A stretch of DNA of 64,000 nucleotides from Diplolepis rosae (lineage: Eukaryota; Arthropoda; Insecta; Hymenoptera; Diplolepididae). The notes below the pieces were generated by a model. It was not told the DNA's origin and ran no database searches. It saw only the letters and a program-made list of their open reading frames with translations. The stretch spans positions 5,426,001 through 5,490,000 of the forward strand of contig JAPYXD010000753.1 of assembly GCA_030998225.1 (NCBI GenBank), in the 5' to 3' direction. Positions 46,918-58,986 of the stretch are shown here, piece by piece. Numbering within the stretch: the stretch's first letter is position 1; each line of letters begins with the position of its first letter. The position numbers and the translations under genes were made by a program.

Positions 46918-48730
46918 ATAAATAAAAATAAATTCTATGCGTTAATTTATTTTATTTTTTATTTTTAGTTTCGGTAAAAAATAAAGGTTTTTTCTGACGT
47001 TGATTTCCTACGTTTTTTGTTTTGTCTCCTTTTTTATAAAAGTATTTAAATGAAGGATTTTTCTCTAATATTTAGAAAGTAATATTTTCCGTTACGGTAT
47101 AAAAATCTTTTTCACGGAGGACTTTTGTAAGCATTCAGTTGGTAATCTAGTCGCAATAAATATACGTTTTTCCCATATAAACTTAATCCAGATAAATGAA
47201 TTAGCCATTAAGTTACCATCAAAGCCGATTTACATTTGACCCGAATAAATCATTTGCAGGAATACCCCAGCCAATAGGAATTTTTCCTGCCCTACTTTCT
47301 ACGATACATGCCGATACTAAAAATTAGTCCTTTGGCTCATGTGGAATATGCAATCGGTTAGGGGACATTATTCCCCTCGTGTGCCATTCCTCCACTTGAT
47401 CTCCACCATATGGGATCACATGTGTCCCTTGAAGCTATCGAATTTTCGTGACGAGTGAAATAAGGTGCAGAGAATTTCAAGAATTCGGGACCAGTCACGA
47501 GTCTATAACCGATAAACATTCATTGATTTGTCTAGTAAGATATAAAAGGGAGAAGAATGTTAAGAAGGGATGAAAAGGGTGTCTAGTTTTCTAAAAGAAT
47601 TGGAATCATCAGGGAATGCTTATTTACCAGGAAAAATCTGCGGAATAATTTTTATTAATTGGAATATAATCTATATTGGAAATCTAAACTAATTAACCCT
47701 AATTTTTTATTAATTAATTTGATCATGACTTTTTGTAACGTCAAGGATTCAATCAATTCAAACGTTTAAAAGATTCATAAAAAGGAATGAAGAACAAAAA
47801 AGGCTTTTAAAATTTGAGTCTTTCAAAATTGAATCCAGATAAAATTCAAAAGTTTAAAAATCCAAAGACATAATTGTGAAGATTTGTCGCAATGATTTTA
47901 AGTTAAAGGACCAGAAAATCAAAAGGATTATAATTAGGGATTATTTGAAGGAAATCTTCAAGATTTGTCAATTAAAAGGTATTAACATTTTTAAAGAGCC
48001 AGAAAAGTTTATTTCCCAATTGCCAAAGCTTGTAATTTTGAAGAGTTTCAATTTTGAAAACTTCAAAAATTGTTTCTTTTTTTATTTGTATTTTAATTAA
48101 AAATTTGATCTATTTGAAGAATATATTAATTAATCAACACAATTCATTGAGATTGATCGAAAAACAGTTTTGAATTTCATTTTGTTAAAGGATATCTTCT
48201 AAATCGAATGCATTTAAATATTCAAAAATCGTTAGATTCTCGAGATATTAAATTTTGACTGGATTTAATTTTGAAGGACTTTCAAATTTTAAATCTTTGA
48301 ATATTAAGACTAATGAATTTAAATATTTGTGAACCACAAGGATTTTCAACTCGGTATCTTAGTGAATTAAAAGTATCAAAAAAGAAAGGATTCAGGAAAT
48401 TCAAAAATTTATGAAGGCTTCCAAAAAAATGGATCGTTGAATTTCAAAATCTGTTAATTAAGAGAATTTCAAATTTGATTCCTTGAAAGGCATATTTTCT
48501 TCAAATTTAAATTTAATTCTAAAATTTTTAAGTTTAAAAACTTAAAATATATCTGACAATTTTTACACTTAAAAATTCACCTTTTTGTAACTTGGCAAAT
48601 TGAGAAAGTTCCCAATGTTTAAGCATTAAAAAAATTTAATTTGATGACTTTGAAATAAATCACAAATAAATATGAAAATAATAAGTATTTTTTAGAAATG
48701 CACACTATCCAATTTTTAAAAATTTTTAAT
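46918..48730. other. AT-rich spacer with a unique stretch
   Basis: 47220-47530 is less AT-rich and non-repetitive. The rest is A-rich DNA with words such as TTTGAAG and TTCAAAA that suggest low-complexity drift. No gene recognised. Confidence 0.35.
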
Positions 48731-50089
48731 TTTACCCAAAAGTAAATGAAAACTTGCTAACCTGAACGTTCAGAAATTCAAATGAACAAGCAAAAGGAAA
48801 AAGATAAGGACTAAAGTACCTAAACTGGTTCGAAAGACTCATAAAAAAAGTAACGAAGAACAAAAAGGGTTTAAAATACAGAAAAACGTAAAGGAGTAAA
48901 AGATTGAAGCAAAGGAGGGAAAAATATAAAGTGCATGAAAAAGGGAAAAAATTCAAATGAAACCACAAAAAGGTGTGAAAGAAAGGGCAGAAAAGATAAA
49001 GAAAATGAAGAATCTCTCGCGGGAATCCCCAACGTGGCTGATGAAAGGGACAGATCAACAAGAAATATCGGCATGACGCGATCGATTTCGAACAATACCG
49101 ATCTCGTCGTTTCTCCTCCTCTCTTCTTCTTTGCTCGGGGTGCGTCGGATTTCCAATCGGGTAAATAAATCTCCATATCTGACGCGGTGAACAATCGCCG
49201 AGCACCTTTTTTCTATAGGGTCAGGCGGGGGTGGGGGAGTCACGAGGGTGTTCGACAAAAGGCCCCGATGATTTCGAATGAAAGGAGCACGAGCGAAAAT
49301 CGCAGGAGGAAAAAGACCCAGGGGCGGACGACGGGGGTTAGGGATCCACGTGATGCATTTCAGATCCCCTCTTTCCTCATCTCCTCCATCAATTTTTCTT
49401 AAGAAAAGACTCCATCTTTATATACCTTTTTCTCCTCTTTTAAGACGACTTTGACAAAAAGAGGTCACAGACCTTTTTATGTGTCATGTGGGTTGGTACC
49501 TGCTATACTTTATGTCCTCGATTTTTGATTTCTACCATTTTCCCTTTTTTCCTCGTATTGTTATTCTTTTGAATTTTTTGTATTTTTCCTCATTTTCTTG
49601 ATTCCTAACTTCTGACTCTTTATTTTCAACCCTAATGATCATTCACTTTAATTTAATTTAATTTTGAAAATATCTTTTTAGGAATTGGTGAGAAATCTAA
49701 AAAAAAATTTTCCTTGCTGGAGGTGAAAAGATAGAAAAGGATAGAAATTTTTAATAGAAAATAAAAGAGATTTTTATTTCAGGGACAAGTATACACTTTG
49801 CATCCCTCAAGTGATATATTTTTCTGATTATTAGTTTATCCACCATGTCTAGGAATATCTATCCACTTCTGTCCCTAACTCTATCCGACGTCTCTAATGT
49901 ATTTTTTCCTGCTCAAAAATTTCTATCATTCTCTATCCTTTACCTATTCTTATGAATATGTATTGGAAATCTAATACTGTGTTTACTTTCGCAATGCTTA
50001 TCATTCTATCCAAATCTATCCACCATTCATCCATTTCGATCTATACAAAAATAAAAACTGAAGAAGATAAGCACGACATTTCAAGAGAT
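48731..50089. other. purine-rich and unique GC-richer DNA
   Basis: 48890-49000 is purine-rich. 49000-49380 is the most GC-rich unique part nearby (GACGCGATCGATTTCG at 49076-49091). Overlapping open frames on both strands carry no recognisable domain. It may be regulatory. Confidence 0.3.
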
Positions 50090-52160
50090 AGAAAATGATA
50101 AAAATAATTACATGAAGGATATGCATGGATAAATGGTAGAGAAGAGACGGAAAAGGATTCAGGTGATTAAAAAGAAAATAGATTTGGATAGAAGGATACT
50201 AAATTAAAAAGATAGGTGCCCTAGTGCATTTGAAAAAGAATAAAAAAGGATTGAATTGAGTTGATAAAGGATAGACTCAGATTGAAAGTAATGGTTTTAA
50301 AGATATAGATACTGAGGTGGAATTTAAAAGAGATAGAAGACGATTGGAACAATTAGGTGCAGTAGTATATTTCAAAAGATAGAAAATGATGAGAGTAATT
50401 AGACGAATGATATGCATAGATTAAAGATAGGAAATAGATAGAAGTGGATTCAAATGATTAGAAAAAGGATAGAGTGCATTTCATAAATAATAAGAAAGGA
50501 TTAAATTCAGTTAATAAAAGATAGAATCAGATAGAAAGTTAAGGATTGAGAAAGATAGATACTGTAGTCAATTTTAAAAGAGATAGGTAAGAATTGGAAC
50601 AATTAGACACAGGATAGATGTGCCCAAAATAAAAGTATTAACAAGGATAGGTGCAGTATTATATTGCTAGAGATAGAAAATGATGAAAATAATTGGACGA
50701 ATATGCATTAATAAAAGATAGGAAATAGATAGAAGTGGATTCAAATGATTAGAAAAAGGATAGAGTTGGATAGAAAGATACTGATTCAGAAAGTTAAGTT
50801 AGATTTAGAAAAGAATATAAAAGAATATGATTCCTTTGATAAAGGGCAGAGTCAGATAGAAAGTTAAGGTTTGAAAGAGATAGATACTGTAGTGAATTTT
50901 AAAAGAAATAGAATAGGGTTGGAATAATTTGACATAGGATAGATGTACCCAACATAAAAGTATTTAAAAGGATAGGTGCAGTATTATATTTCAAGAGATT
51001 GAAAATAATGAAAATAATTGGACGAATAATATGCATTGATAAAAAATAGGAAATAGATAGAAATGGATTCAAATGATTAGGCAAAGGATATATTTGGATA
51101 GAAGATTGGATTGGAATAATTAGACATAGGATAGAAGTGCCCAAAATAAAAGTATTGAAAATTATATGTGCAGTAGTATATTTCAAGAGATAGAAAATGA
51201 TGAGAGTAATTAGACGAATGATATGCATGTACAAAAGATAGGAAATAGATAGAAAAAGATTCAAATGATTAGACAAAGGATAGACTTGGATGTAAGATAC
51301 TGATTGAGAAATATAAGTGCTCTAGTGCATTTCATAAATAATAAGAAAGGATTAAATTTAGTTAATAAAAGATAGACTCAGATAGAAAGTTAAGGATTGA
51401 GAAAGATAGATACTGTAGTCGATTTTAAAAGAGATAGGTAAGAATTGGAACAATTAGACACAGGATAGACGTGCCCAAAATAAAATTATTAAAAATGATA
51501 GGTGCAGTATTATATTGCTAGAGATAGAAAATGATAAAAATAATTGGACGAATAATATGCATTAATAAATGATAGGAAATAGATAGAAGTGGATTCAAAT
51601 GATTAGAAAAAGAATAGAGTTGGATAGAAAGATACTGATTCAGAAAGTTAAGTTAGATTTAGAAAAGAATATAAAAGAATATGATTCCTTTGATAAAGGA
51701 CAGACTCAGGTAGAAAGTTAAGGTTTGAAAGAGATAGATACTGTAGTGAATTTTAAAAGAAATAGGATAGGGTTGGAATAATCAGACATAGGATAGACGT
51801 ACCCAAGATAAAAGTATTAAAAAGGATAGGTGCAGTATTATATTTCAAGAGATTGGAAATAATGAAAATAATTGGACGAATAATATGCATTGATAAAAAA
51901 TAGATAGAAATGGATTCAAATGATTAGGCAAAGGATAGACTTAGATAGAAGATTGGATTGGAATAATTAGACATAGGATAGAAGTGCCTAAAATAAAAGT
52001 ATTGAAAATTATATGTGCAGTAGTATATTTCAAGAGATAGAAAATGATGGAAATAATTAAACAAAAGATAGAACTGATAGAATATTAGAGATTTAAAAAG
52101 ATAGATAAGTAAGAGTATTATAGAAGAGATAGAATCAGATGAGAATTATCTTACGAAGGA
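50090..52160. repeat. purine-rich array with a higher-order period near 850 bp
   Basis: The marker GTGCAGTA(T/G)TATAT lies at about 50356, 50650, 50975, 51167, 51501, 51829 and 52013. Intervals of about 325, 192 and 334 bp recur, so positions three apart differ by 851, 854 and 846 bp. Units are made of GGATAGA, AGATAGAAAATGATG and GATTCAAATGATTAG. Confidence 0.85.
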
Positions 52161-52900
52161 TAGATTTTGATAGGAACATAGATATTGAAAATTATCGTCG
52201 CTATTCTAAGAATAGGGAAAAATTAGCATAGAGAGTTGGAAGATAGAAAATTCTTAACGTGGCTAGACTGAGGATACAAGTAGATAGAAGTGCAAGAGGT
52301 GAAGACAGAAAAAGATACATTCGGAGAAATTTTACCGTTTCATTACAATTTTAACGATTGAAAAAAATCCAAATGGATAGACATTATATCCATTCACTTT
52401 GAGCAGGTTCAGTAACCGTTCTTTCCGTTTTAAAAACTACAGTTTCAAACATTGTAAAGGACTCGATGGTTCCCTTGTCTTCCTAATAAAATAGAAATCT
52501 TATTTCCCCCAGCCAACCTTTTTTCAAGATTTTTCGATTACGTCCCTGTGAATCCGTCGAGTATGTACTTTTCTACCCTTCTTTAGGCTCTCCACCCCTA
52601 ACGGGATACAAAAAATCCCTTCACAGCCAAAGAAACGGAAACATGTAAGAGGGGAGATAAAATGTAACAGGCGGTTTTCGCGCATTCGAACTGTACTTTA
52701 CGGAGAAGCTTGTGATGAAAAAGTGATTGGAAAAAAATTCGGGGATGTCGACCTTATAAAGGATTTGTAACAAAAAAAAACTATTTCACAGGGAAGGATC
52801 TGATTTAAAAATCGAAATGGTTTAATTTAAAGAACAAATCCAGGGTAAGATACATATATACGCATCTAAAGCAGAAAGAAAATAAAAAAGGAAAAGCTTA
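52161..52900. other. spacer
   Basis: Ends the GATAGA array; 52380-52700 is unique DNA with no recognised gene. Confidence 0.35.
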
Positions 52901-53095
52901 AGGGGCCATTTATATACCACTCTCTAAATCTGAATCAGTGAAAAGTGAGCCACTAATTTACTTTATTGAAAGTTTTTACTAAATATTATTCATTTTCTAC
53001 TATTTTCATTAGTAGTTATAAAGTTATTGAAAATTAATTAGTAGACTGTGAGAAAAATCTGTAGTATATTTAGTATACATGTAATCACTGCAAAA

Positions 53096-53974
53096 AGAAG
53101 TGTCTTACCTGGTATCTTACTGTAAGATATGAGATGGGATTTTGCTATCTTCTGTCTTAAAATAAGATGTCTCACGAAGTGTCTTATTCAAAATTAAGAC
53201 GACTTACGTATCTTGGTACGAATAAAGATGTAATTTCCGTCTTACAAAATAAGATACTTGATTGAGTTAGATAATGTATCTTAGTTTAAGATGTTTAGGG
53301 TGTCATAAGATGGTTCTGGCATAAGATGTTTCTGAATTGTAAGATATAGCAGGTCAATAAGTTAGCAAAAACTAAGACGCGTAAAGTGTCAAAGAAGTAG
53401 TGGTCGAAAGATAGAATCTCTCAAAGGGTTATAGTTACAGTTCATAACCTCAAAAAATGGAGCGTTTTGAGTGTTGCATGTTTTTCTTCTGTGGTGTAAT
53501 ATCAACACATTTAGAGGAATATATTGTTCATTTTCATCGACACGATCCTTTATTTAAACTTTAGATATGATGGATGTGGAGCTACATATAAAAATTGGGA
53601 ATCGTATCAGCAACACGTAACTCGATATCAGGTATACCTTCTGTTTTAACGTAGTGGATACGTTTCCTAAGTCGCTTATCTCCTTTCCCAATAGAGCATT
53701 TTCTTGAATTAATTTTTTCAAGAAGTACATACAGCCATGTAAACCACCACACGTGTAACAGATACCGGTGTGCCGTAAGCTTTTTCTCACAGTGTAGAGG
53801 TTATAAGGGACATGAACTGTCGGTAACTTAAGTAACCTGTGTTACCGATGGTTCAACTCAAGATATTTTACGTGTCTCCAATTAATATGCTTTAGGCAAC
53901 TTGAATGTGACTACCGAAACATCTTAGAAATAACTACACAAGTATCTTATATTAAGACACTTCTTTTTGCAGTG
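53096..53974. mobile_element. 879-bp nested element with CACTGCAAAAAGAAG ends
   Basis: Left CACTGCAAAAAGAAGTGTCT, right AGACACTTCTTTTTGCAGTG, a perfect match over 20 bp, followed by AAGATA-rich arms. The target duplication is not clear. It holds the zinc-finger-like exon at 53457-53631. The superfamily is unassigned; the CACTG start is seen in several. Confidence 0.75.
53457..53631 (+). pseudogene. frameshifted zinc-finger-like first exon inside a nested TIR element
   Basis: ATG at 53457 opens a 35-codon frame with Cys and His spaced as in C2H2 fingers (FECCMFFFC, then THLEEYIVHFHRHDP) and stops at TAG 53562. In the next frame, from 53563 to 53631, the sequence continues as RYDGCGATYKNWESYQQHVT and ends at the donor CAG|GTATAC. 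Together they read as one N-terminal zinc-finger exon with a small indel near 53560. A Cys expected before RYDGC is missing at the break. It sits in the element 53096-53974. Whether it came from the same gene family as the exons at 54476-55140 is a guess. Confidence 0.35.
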
Positions 53975-54475
53975 ATGGAAGCATGAATGCTAACATGAAA
54001 TTAAATTTAGTTTACCGGCGTATACTAAATTTAGTATATGCGTGTACTAAATTTATTATACGCGTATATGAAATTTAGTATATGCGTATACTGAATTTAC
54101 TATACATGTATATGAAATTAAGTATACGCGTGCACTAAATTTAGTATACGTGTACATGAAATTTAGCACACACATATAGTAATTTTACTGATGGGTATAC
54201 TAATTTTAATATATGTGTACTAATGCTAGAGAACCAGTAAAACTCAAAGTATAAGGAAGATAATTAATATAAATTAAAATTTGTATTTAATTGTTTTCCT
54301 TATCGATTTGAAGTTAAATCTTTTTTTCTAAACTTTGTCCGAAAGGATATAAATGTTACCATTAAAAATAAAGTATATTGCGATTTGTAATGTTTTGTTT
54401 TACAATTATTATTCAATAGGGTATATTGTAAAATAAATACAGTTGAAGTACAGAGTATCACTTTATTAAGAATTA

Positions 54476-55140
54476 TTAATAATTATCAAAGATAATGATC
54501 CTTTTAGCGCCCTTCACTCTTTTGTCGCCTGGAGACAGAGGGTTAATGTCAAATATGAACCTGAAGAAATAATTTCATTTTGTAAATATGTACTTGAAAG
54601 ACACGTAAAAACTATATGTATATTGAATGAATCATCAAATAATTACCTTTGAATGAACTCTAAAGATTTTGGCAATTCCGCAACGTATGAATATCCAAAC
54701 ACTTAGTACGATGCAAAAGCAACTTGAATTCCTGCCATAACATCTTGAACTCTAATGAGTACGCGATCTAAAAAAATAGTAATAGCACTTTCAGCAGAAA
54801 ATCGGATCGTCTTCTAGAACTCTCCCGTTTTCCCCAAAAAGATGTTTTAGACGTCTAGTAGATGATCTTGTGTTACTTGGGCAAGATCAACTTTTTTTCG
54901 CGCGTTAATGTAACTTAAAACTTATAAAGCTTCGAAATTCTGGGATACGTAAATTTACATTTGTAAACGAGTAAATAAATTAAACCTACCTTTTGAAAAG
55001 AAAAATGCAGATCCAAACAATCTGAACTTTTGCGCGGCATCAAATGTCGATCCAACAACGTAGTTAACCACAAATACATCGGCATGCGAGTCTGCATGTT
55101 GCATGATCCGCGTAACTCGAAACGCGCTTGCGCAGATGAA
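54476..55140 (-). pseudogene. last three exons of an unidentified gene inside a TIR element
   Basis: Three exons on the minus strand join in frame. Exon A is about 55140-54990, its 5' edge lost in a TATAC-rich repeat, and ends AAAAG|GTAGG. Exon B is 54767-54647 (acceptor TTTTTTTAG|ATCG, donor AAAG|GTAATT). Exon C is 54560-54476 (acceptor TTCTTCAG|GTTC), ending in TAA, with AATAAA at 54467-54462. Phases match: G+AT gives Asp, AG+G gives Arg. Readable words include VFVVNYVVGSTFDAAQKFRLF, VQDVMAGIQVAFASY, ELPKSLEFIQRFIFDINP and KRVKGAKR. One in-frame TAA at 54705-54703 interrupts exon B, so the copy is probably dead. The LEFIQRFIFDINP style recalls C-termini of multicopy uncharacterised invertebrate proteins (some labelled SAMD3-like), but that is from memory. 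It lies inside the element at 52920-55443. Confidence 0.6.
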
Positions 55141-55604
55141 TTTCGTATACAGATATATGAATTTTAGTATACAGAAACTACGAAATTCATATACGTAAAA
55201 GAAACTTAGTGTACACTTAAAAAATTTAGTATACATATAACTTCACAAAAGAAATTTAGTATACCTGAGTATACTAAAATTACCAAGTGTAGTAAATTTA
55301 GTAAACATATAGGAAATTTAATATACCCATGTATACTAAAATTGCAAACATTTCTAACAGTGTAGGAAAACAACTAATAATTAGTAGAAATGGTCACTAA
55401 ATTAAATTAGTGGTTCACTCTATATTGATTCAGGTTTAGAGAGCACGTGGATAGTTTGGGGGGAGGGGGCGGCAAAATTCCACGCTTGTCAACGAGGGGG
55501 ACCGGGGAGTCGATCTAGAATCCACGTGGACACACGATTCCCTAAATCTACGAAAAATATACAATACTGAAATGAGACAAGGTATACCATAAGTTAAAAC
55601 ACTG

Positions 55605-55745
55605 AGAGCGTAAAATTTCTCTAAGTTGTAAAGATATTTCAGTAAAATTCACCGATTTTTTTTGTACAAATGAAACGTTTATTGATAAATATTACAAACC
55701 TCTAGTTTTACAAAAAAAGCGATGAATTTTACTGGAATATATGTT
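55605..55745. repeat. AT-rich palindromic repeat
   Basis: CAGTAAAATTCACCGATTTT and AAAAAAGCGATGAATTTTAC are internally inverted. The whole piece recurs inverted at 60970-61110. Confidence 0.6.
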
Positions 55746-55975
55746 AAGGAGCCATCTATATACCACGAGGACAGTTTGGGGAGGGGGGATTCCACGTTTG
55801 TTTATTGATAAATATTACAAACCTCTAATTTTACCAAAAAAGCGATGAATTTTAATCAATTATCTTTTCAGGAGTATTCGTCAAAATTCCACGGATGTCC
55901 ACGAGAGGGGAAGGGGGGGGGGGCAAAAAGTGGTGAAAAATTGTCCATGTGGTATATGTATGGTCCCCTAATGAA
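55743..55975. mobile_element. G-tract MITE
   Basis: AAGGAGCCATCTATATACC at the left, GGTATATGTATGGTCCCC at the right, with G runs (55783-55790, 55912-55922) and GAAAAATTGTCCATGTGG. An internal duplicate of AAAAAAGCGATGAATTTTA suggests an insertion of the neighbouring repeat. Confidence 0.6.
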
Positions 55976-55999
55976 ATCAAAATTTGAAATTGTCGATGA

Positions 56000-57589
56000 A
56001 GGAGACTTAAGGGTGGGAAGGATGAAAAAGGGAAGGGCCTATCTGAAAAAGAAACAAAAGTGATCATCTGAAAAGGCAGACACTAACATAAGTTTTAAAT
56101 TCAACCACTTAGTCATGAGGAATAATATCTAAGAGTACGATCTTCACTTCGTTTTCTGCACCACCTGACTCAATTTTCCACGCTCTCGTTTCATGTTCAT
56201 TTTCAATGGCATCACGCCACCATTCAAAGAAGCCGTTTTTACTGTATATCAATCAGAAAAAAGTACTTGTAATCTAGTCATTATAAAGAGTAGGGTCTGC
56301 TACTTTCTCAAAGTAGGGCCCTTCTTGCTTCTGGGCCGCGTCCACGAGGCAAAAATGGCACAGGAACGATGGGGTGGTTGTGGGGGCAGGAGGGGGTGTT
56401 GGGGGCAGAGAGAAGCTGTTCAGTCGAGAAAGGGGGGAGGGAAGACAGGTGCATCGCACCGCCAATTATATTTCGGAAGGGAAAGAACGAGCTGTGCGTA
56501 AAAACAGAAGAACTAAAAAGTGAGAAAGAAAGAAAAAAGAGAGGAGAGACATACTACAGAGCGTGAGAAAGAAGGAGAGAGAAGGAGACTAGAAAGAGGA
56601 AAAAGATGTAACTTACTAAGTTTCAAAACACAATCAAAGTATTGATAAGCAAGAGAAAAAAATCGAGTCCCGTAATGAAAGGCTGAACGAGGCTGGAAGT
56701 TGGCTCCGTGTTTCTTGCCAAGCCACAGCTCGCCAGGTTTGGGCCAGGACGACATTTATGCACGGGGTGGATTTATTTAATTCATTGGTCAAATTTTAAG
56801 AGCATTTACCTAAAACTTTTGGGAATTTTACTGAAGAGCTTGAATTGCCATTTTTGAAAACTGACTAACTACTTTGAATAATTAAATAGTTGAGCAAACT
56901 GAGGAATTTGTAGAAAAGTTCTCAGCGATTAAGTAGTTAGGAGGACTAGTCATTTTTTAAATTGTGTTGAAGTGAATGCAGAGAGGATAATTTAAAAACC
57001 ACTTTCGATTACAATTTCTTTGAAAAATGTATTTCTTTAGCCCATCTCGGCACTTTTAATGTCACGATGATGAAAGAAAGAAAAATAAAAAGACAGACAC
57101 CAGCTGAAAAATGTTAATAAGCACGACATGCACCCTGTTCATTTTCTCTCTCCTGCTTTCTCTCGTTTGATCGATATCAAAAATTCTATAAAGAAACTCA
57201 AAACTGCAAAAAAGGGAATTTCCAAATTTCATACAATTTTTCTTCTTTTGCGAGACCTTTTGGATCTTTCAACTATATTTTAAATTTAGAGTCTAGAAAC
57301 GTCTTTAAAATGTCACAAAGCCCAATTTTCCCAATTAACATTTGTTTCGCATGGATTAAAATTTTTTGAATAACTACAATTTTTCACGTTTTTGGAACAA
57401 TTACCTCATAATTAGTGCAGGGTCAAAAAATCCACAGAATTTGTTGTGGATCTTCTTTTGAAGGAGAATTCATCAATATTGATATTGCTTTTGTAAGAGT
57501 GAATCGTCTCGTTAATTTTGAAAATTTTTCAAAAATTGAATAATTTAATTATTTTTTTTAAACATTGCATTATTTCTTTTTGTTCGAAG
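56000..57589. other. unique DNA with G-rich and GA-rich tracts
   Basis: 56320-56460 is G-rich; 56510-56610 is almost pure purine. Open frames on both strands lack domains. 56800-57580 is AT-rich. Confidence 0.35.
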
Positions 57590-57793
57590 ACTGGAACCCG
57601 CGTGAGGCCAGCTGAATGGCCAAAAGGCACAGACTGTAATGAAACTAAGGAAGGTCAGAATGCAATATTAGTTGGATGGAGTCGACGGGGCAATTTGATA
57701 CGTGACGAAGAAAGTTTGCAATCAGATAAAATTAAAAAACTACTCACAAATAAAATTTGCTTTATAAATGCTGCTGCCTATGATTCTAAATGA
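57590..57793 (+). CDS. possible unrecognised terminal exon
   Basis: The frame reads TGTRVRPAEWPKGTDCNETK onward for 67 codons to a TGA at 57791-57793. It is preceded by a pyrimidine-rich tract and an AG at 57588-57589 that could be an acceptor. Codon composition is less AT-rich than the flanks and the peptide is hydrophilic. No domain is recognised, no partner exon was found, and it could be a gene remnant or chance. Confidence 0.2.
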   Translation, partial: TGTRVRPAEWPKGTDCNETKEGQNAILVGWSRRGNLIRDEESLQSDKIKKLLTNKICFINAAAYDSK

Positions 57794-58980
57794 AGATTAA
57801 CCTAGAAGGTCTGAACAACCAAGTATTATGGCCAAGTGCGTTTCATCAATGTGTAAATATACTAATTTATTAGTTAAATTTAACTAAATTTGTTAGTAAA
57901 TATTACGAACAATAATCTTGACTGATTGCAAACTATGAACTAAAAAAATTTAAACCTTTGCTTCTCTAATTTATATTTAAAGCATTGACTATGGAAGCTA
58001 TTTTGAATTCAATTTTTTGAACTTAAGAAAAACACTGCAAGACCTTTGATTAACGGTAGAGAATTAGTGGGCATTTTTTCTTGAGACTACCTGGGTTTTA
58101 AACTTCTGGCAATCATTTTTACAAAAATTATGGACCACTTGGAGTTAAACCAGAAGGCAAAAGAAGAATGAAATGAACTCCCATAACTTATTTACCGAAA
58201 TGTTAAATGGACCACTCATACCTTTTTGAAATACAATATAAAATTCGTAAAAGCAAAAATAATTAATTTTTTATAAATGTTTATTATAAATCCTTTATTG
58301 ATATATATCCATAAATAAAATGTAATTTTTCAAGCCTCAAGAAAGGTATTTCATTGAAAATATTTACTTCAGTACTTACTTTTATTGAGAATCAGTAAAA
58401 TATTACTGAAATTTCAGTAAACTCATAGTTTTAAATCTAAGAGGGAAAATGTATTTTTATCTTAATTATTTTTTTTGAATTATGCATTTTTTTATAAATA
58501 ATCAAGTAAAATATTTTGGATCAGAGATCGAAGACCCCGCGGAATGAGTGAAAAAAGGATGAAACGAGAGGAAAAAAGGAGAGCAAATGAGAAAAAGAGG
58601 GGGTTCGTGGCGTGCGACCAGCAGGTGCACAACCTCTTCTCGAAAGTCTTTTCCCTTTCTTCTTATTTTTTATTCTTACACATCCTTTCTCTCTTTTAAA
58701 CATAATTTCTTTACATGTTTCTTCTCACTTCCTCTTCACCGATCTCCATTCACTTCCGATTATCATTTCGATCACAGATCAAAAACTTGAGAAGTTCATT
58801 GGGAAAGTCTTGATAACGATTAAATTAAGGAATTAAGCAATCCTCCAAACTGTTATCTCAACAAGTAGATAGTAAAAAAGGAAAAATCACTCATTACAAC
58901 AATTTGCACTGTACTTTTCATATAATTGAAATTTTTTGTCTTGAATAATTTCCTGGCGTTAAATAGACGTCAACTATAAT
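57794..58980. other. AT-rich spacer
   Basis: No gene recognised; 58530-58760 is unique, with purine-rich then pyrimidine-rich halves that give overlapping spurious frames. Confidence 0.35.
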
Positions 58981-58986
58981 CAAATA

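Larger units (their letters stand above)
52920..55443. mobile_element. 2.5-kb CTCTCTAAAT element carrying gene exons
   Basis: Left end CTCTCTAAATCTGAATCAGT, right end TTGATTCAGGTTTAGAGAG, with CA on both sides as the duplicated dinucleotide. Subterminal arms with TTTAGTATAC words (54005-54220, 55140-55345) follow. It contains a nested element (53096-53974) and the minus-strand exons at 54476-55140. No transposase was found, so it is non-autonomous. Confidence 0.7.
52901..55530. mobile_element. G-tract MITE copy split by a 2.5-kb insertion
   Basis: The left part, TAAGGGGCCATTTATATACC (52900-52919), and the right part, CACGTGGATAGTTTGGGG (55444 onward), together rebuild the end of the family seen at 55743 and 60703. 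The intervening element occupies 52920-55443. Confidence 0.65.

Noticed and set aside
50899..51276. 125-residue hydrophobic protein on the minus strand
   Set aside because: It reads through the purine-rich tandem array and repeats internally with the array unit.
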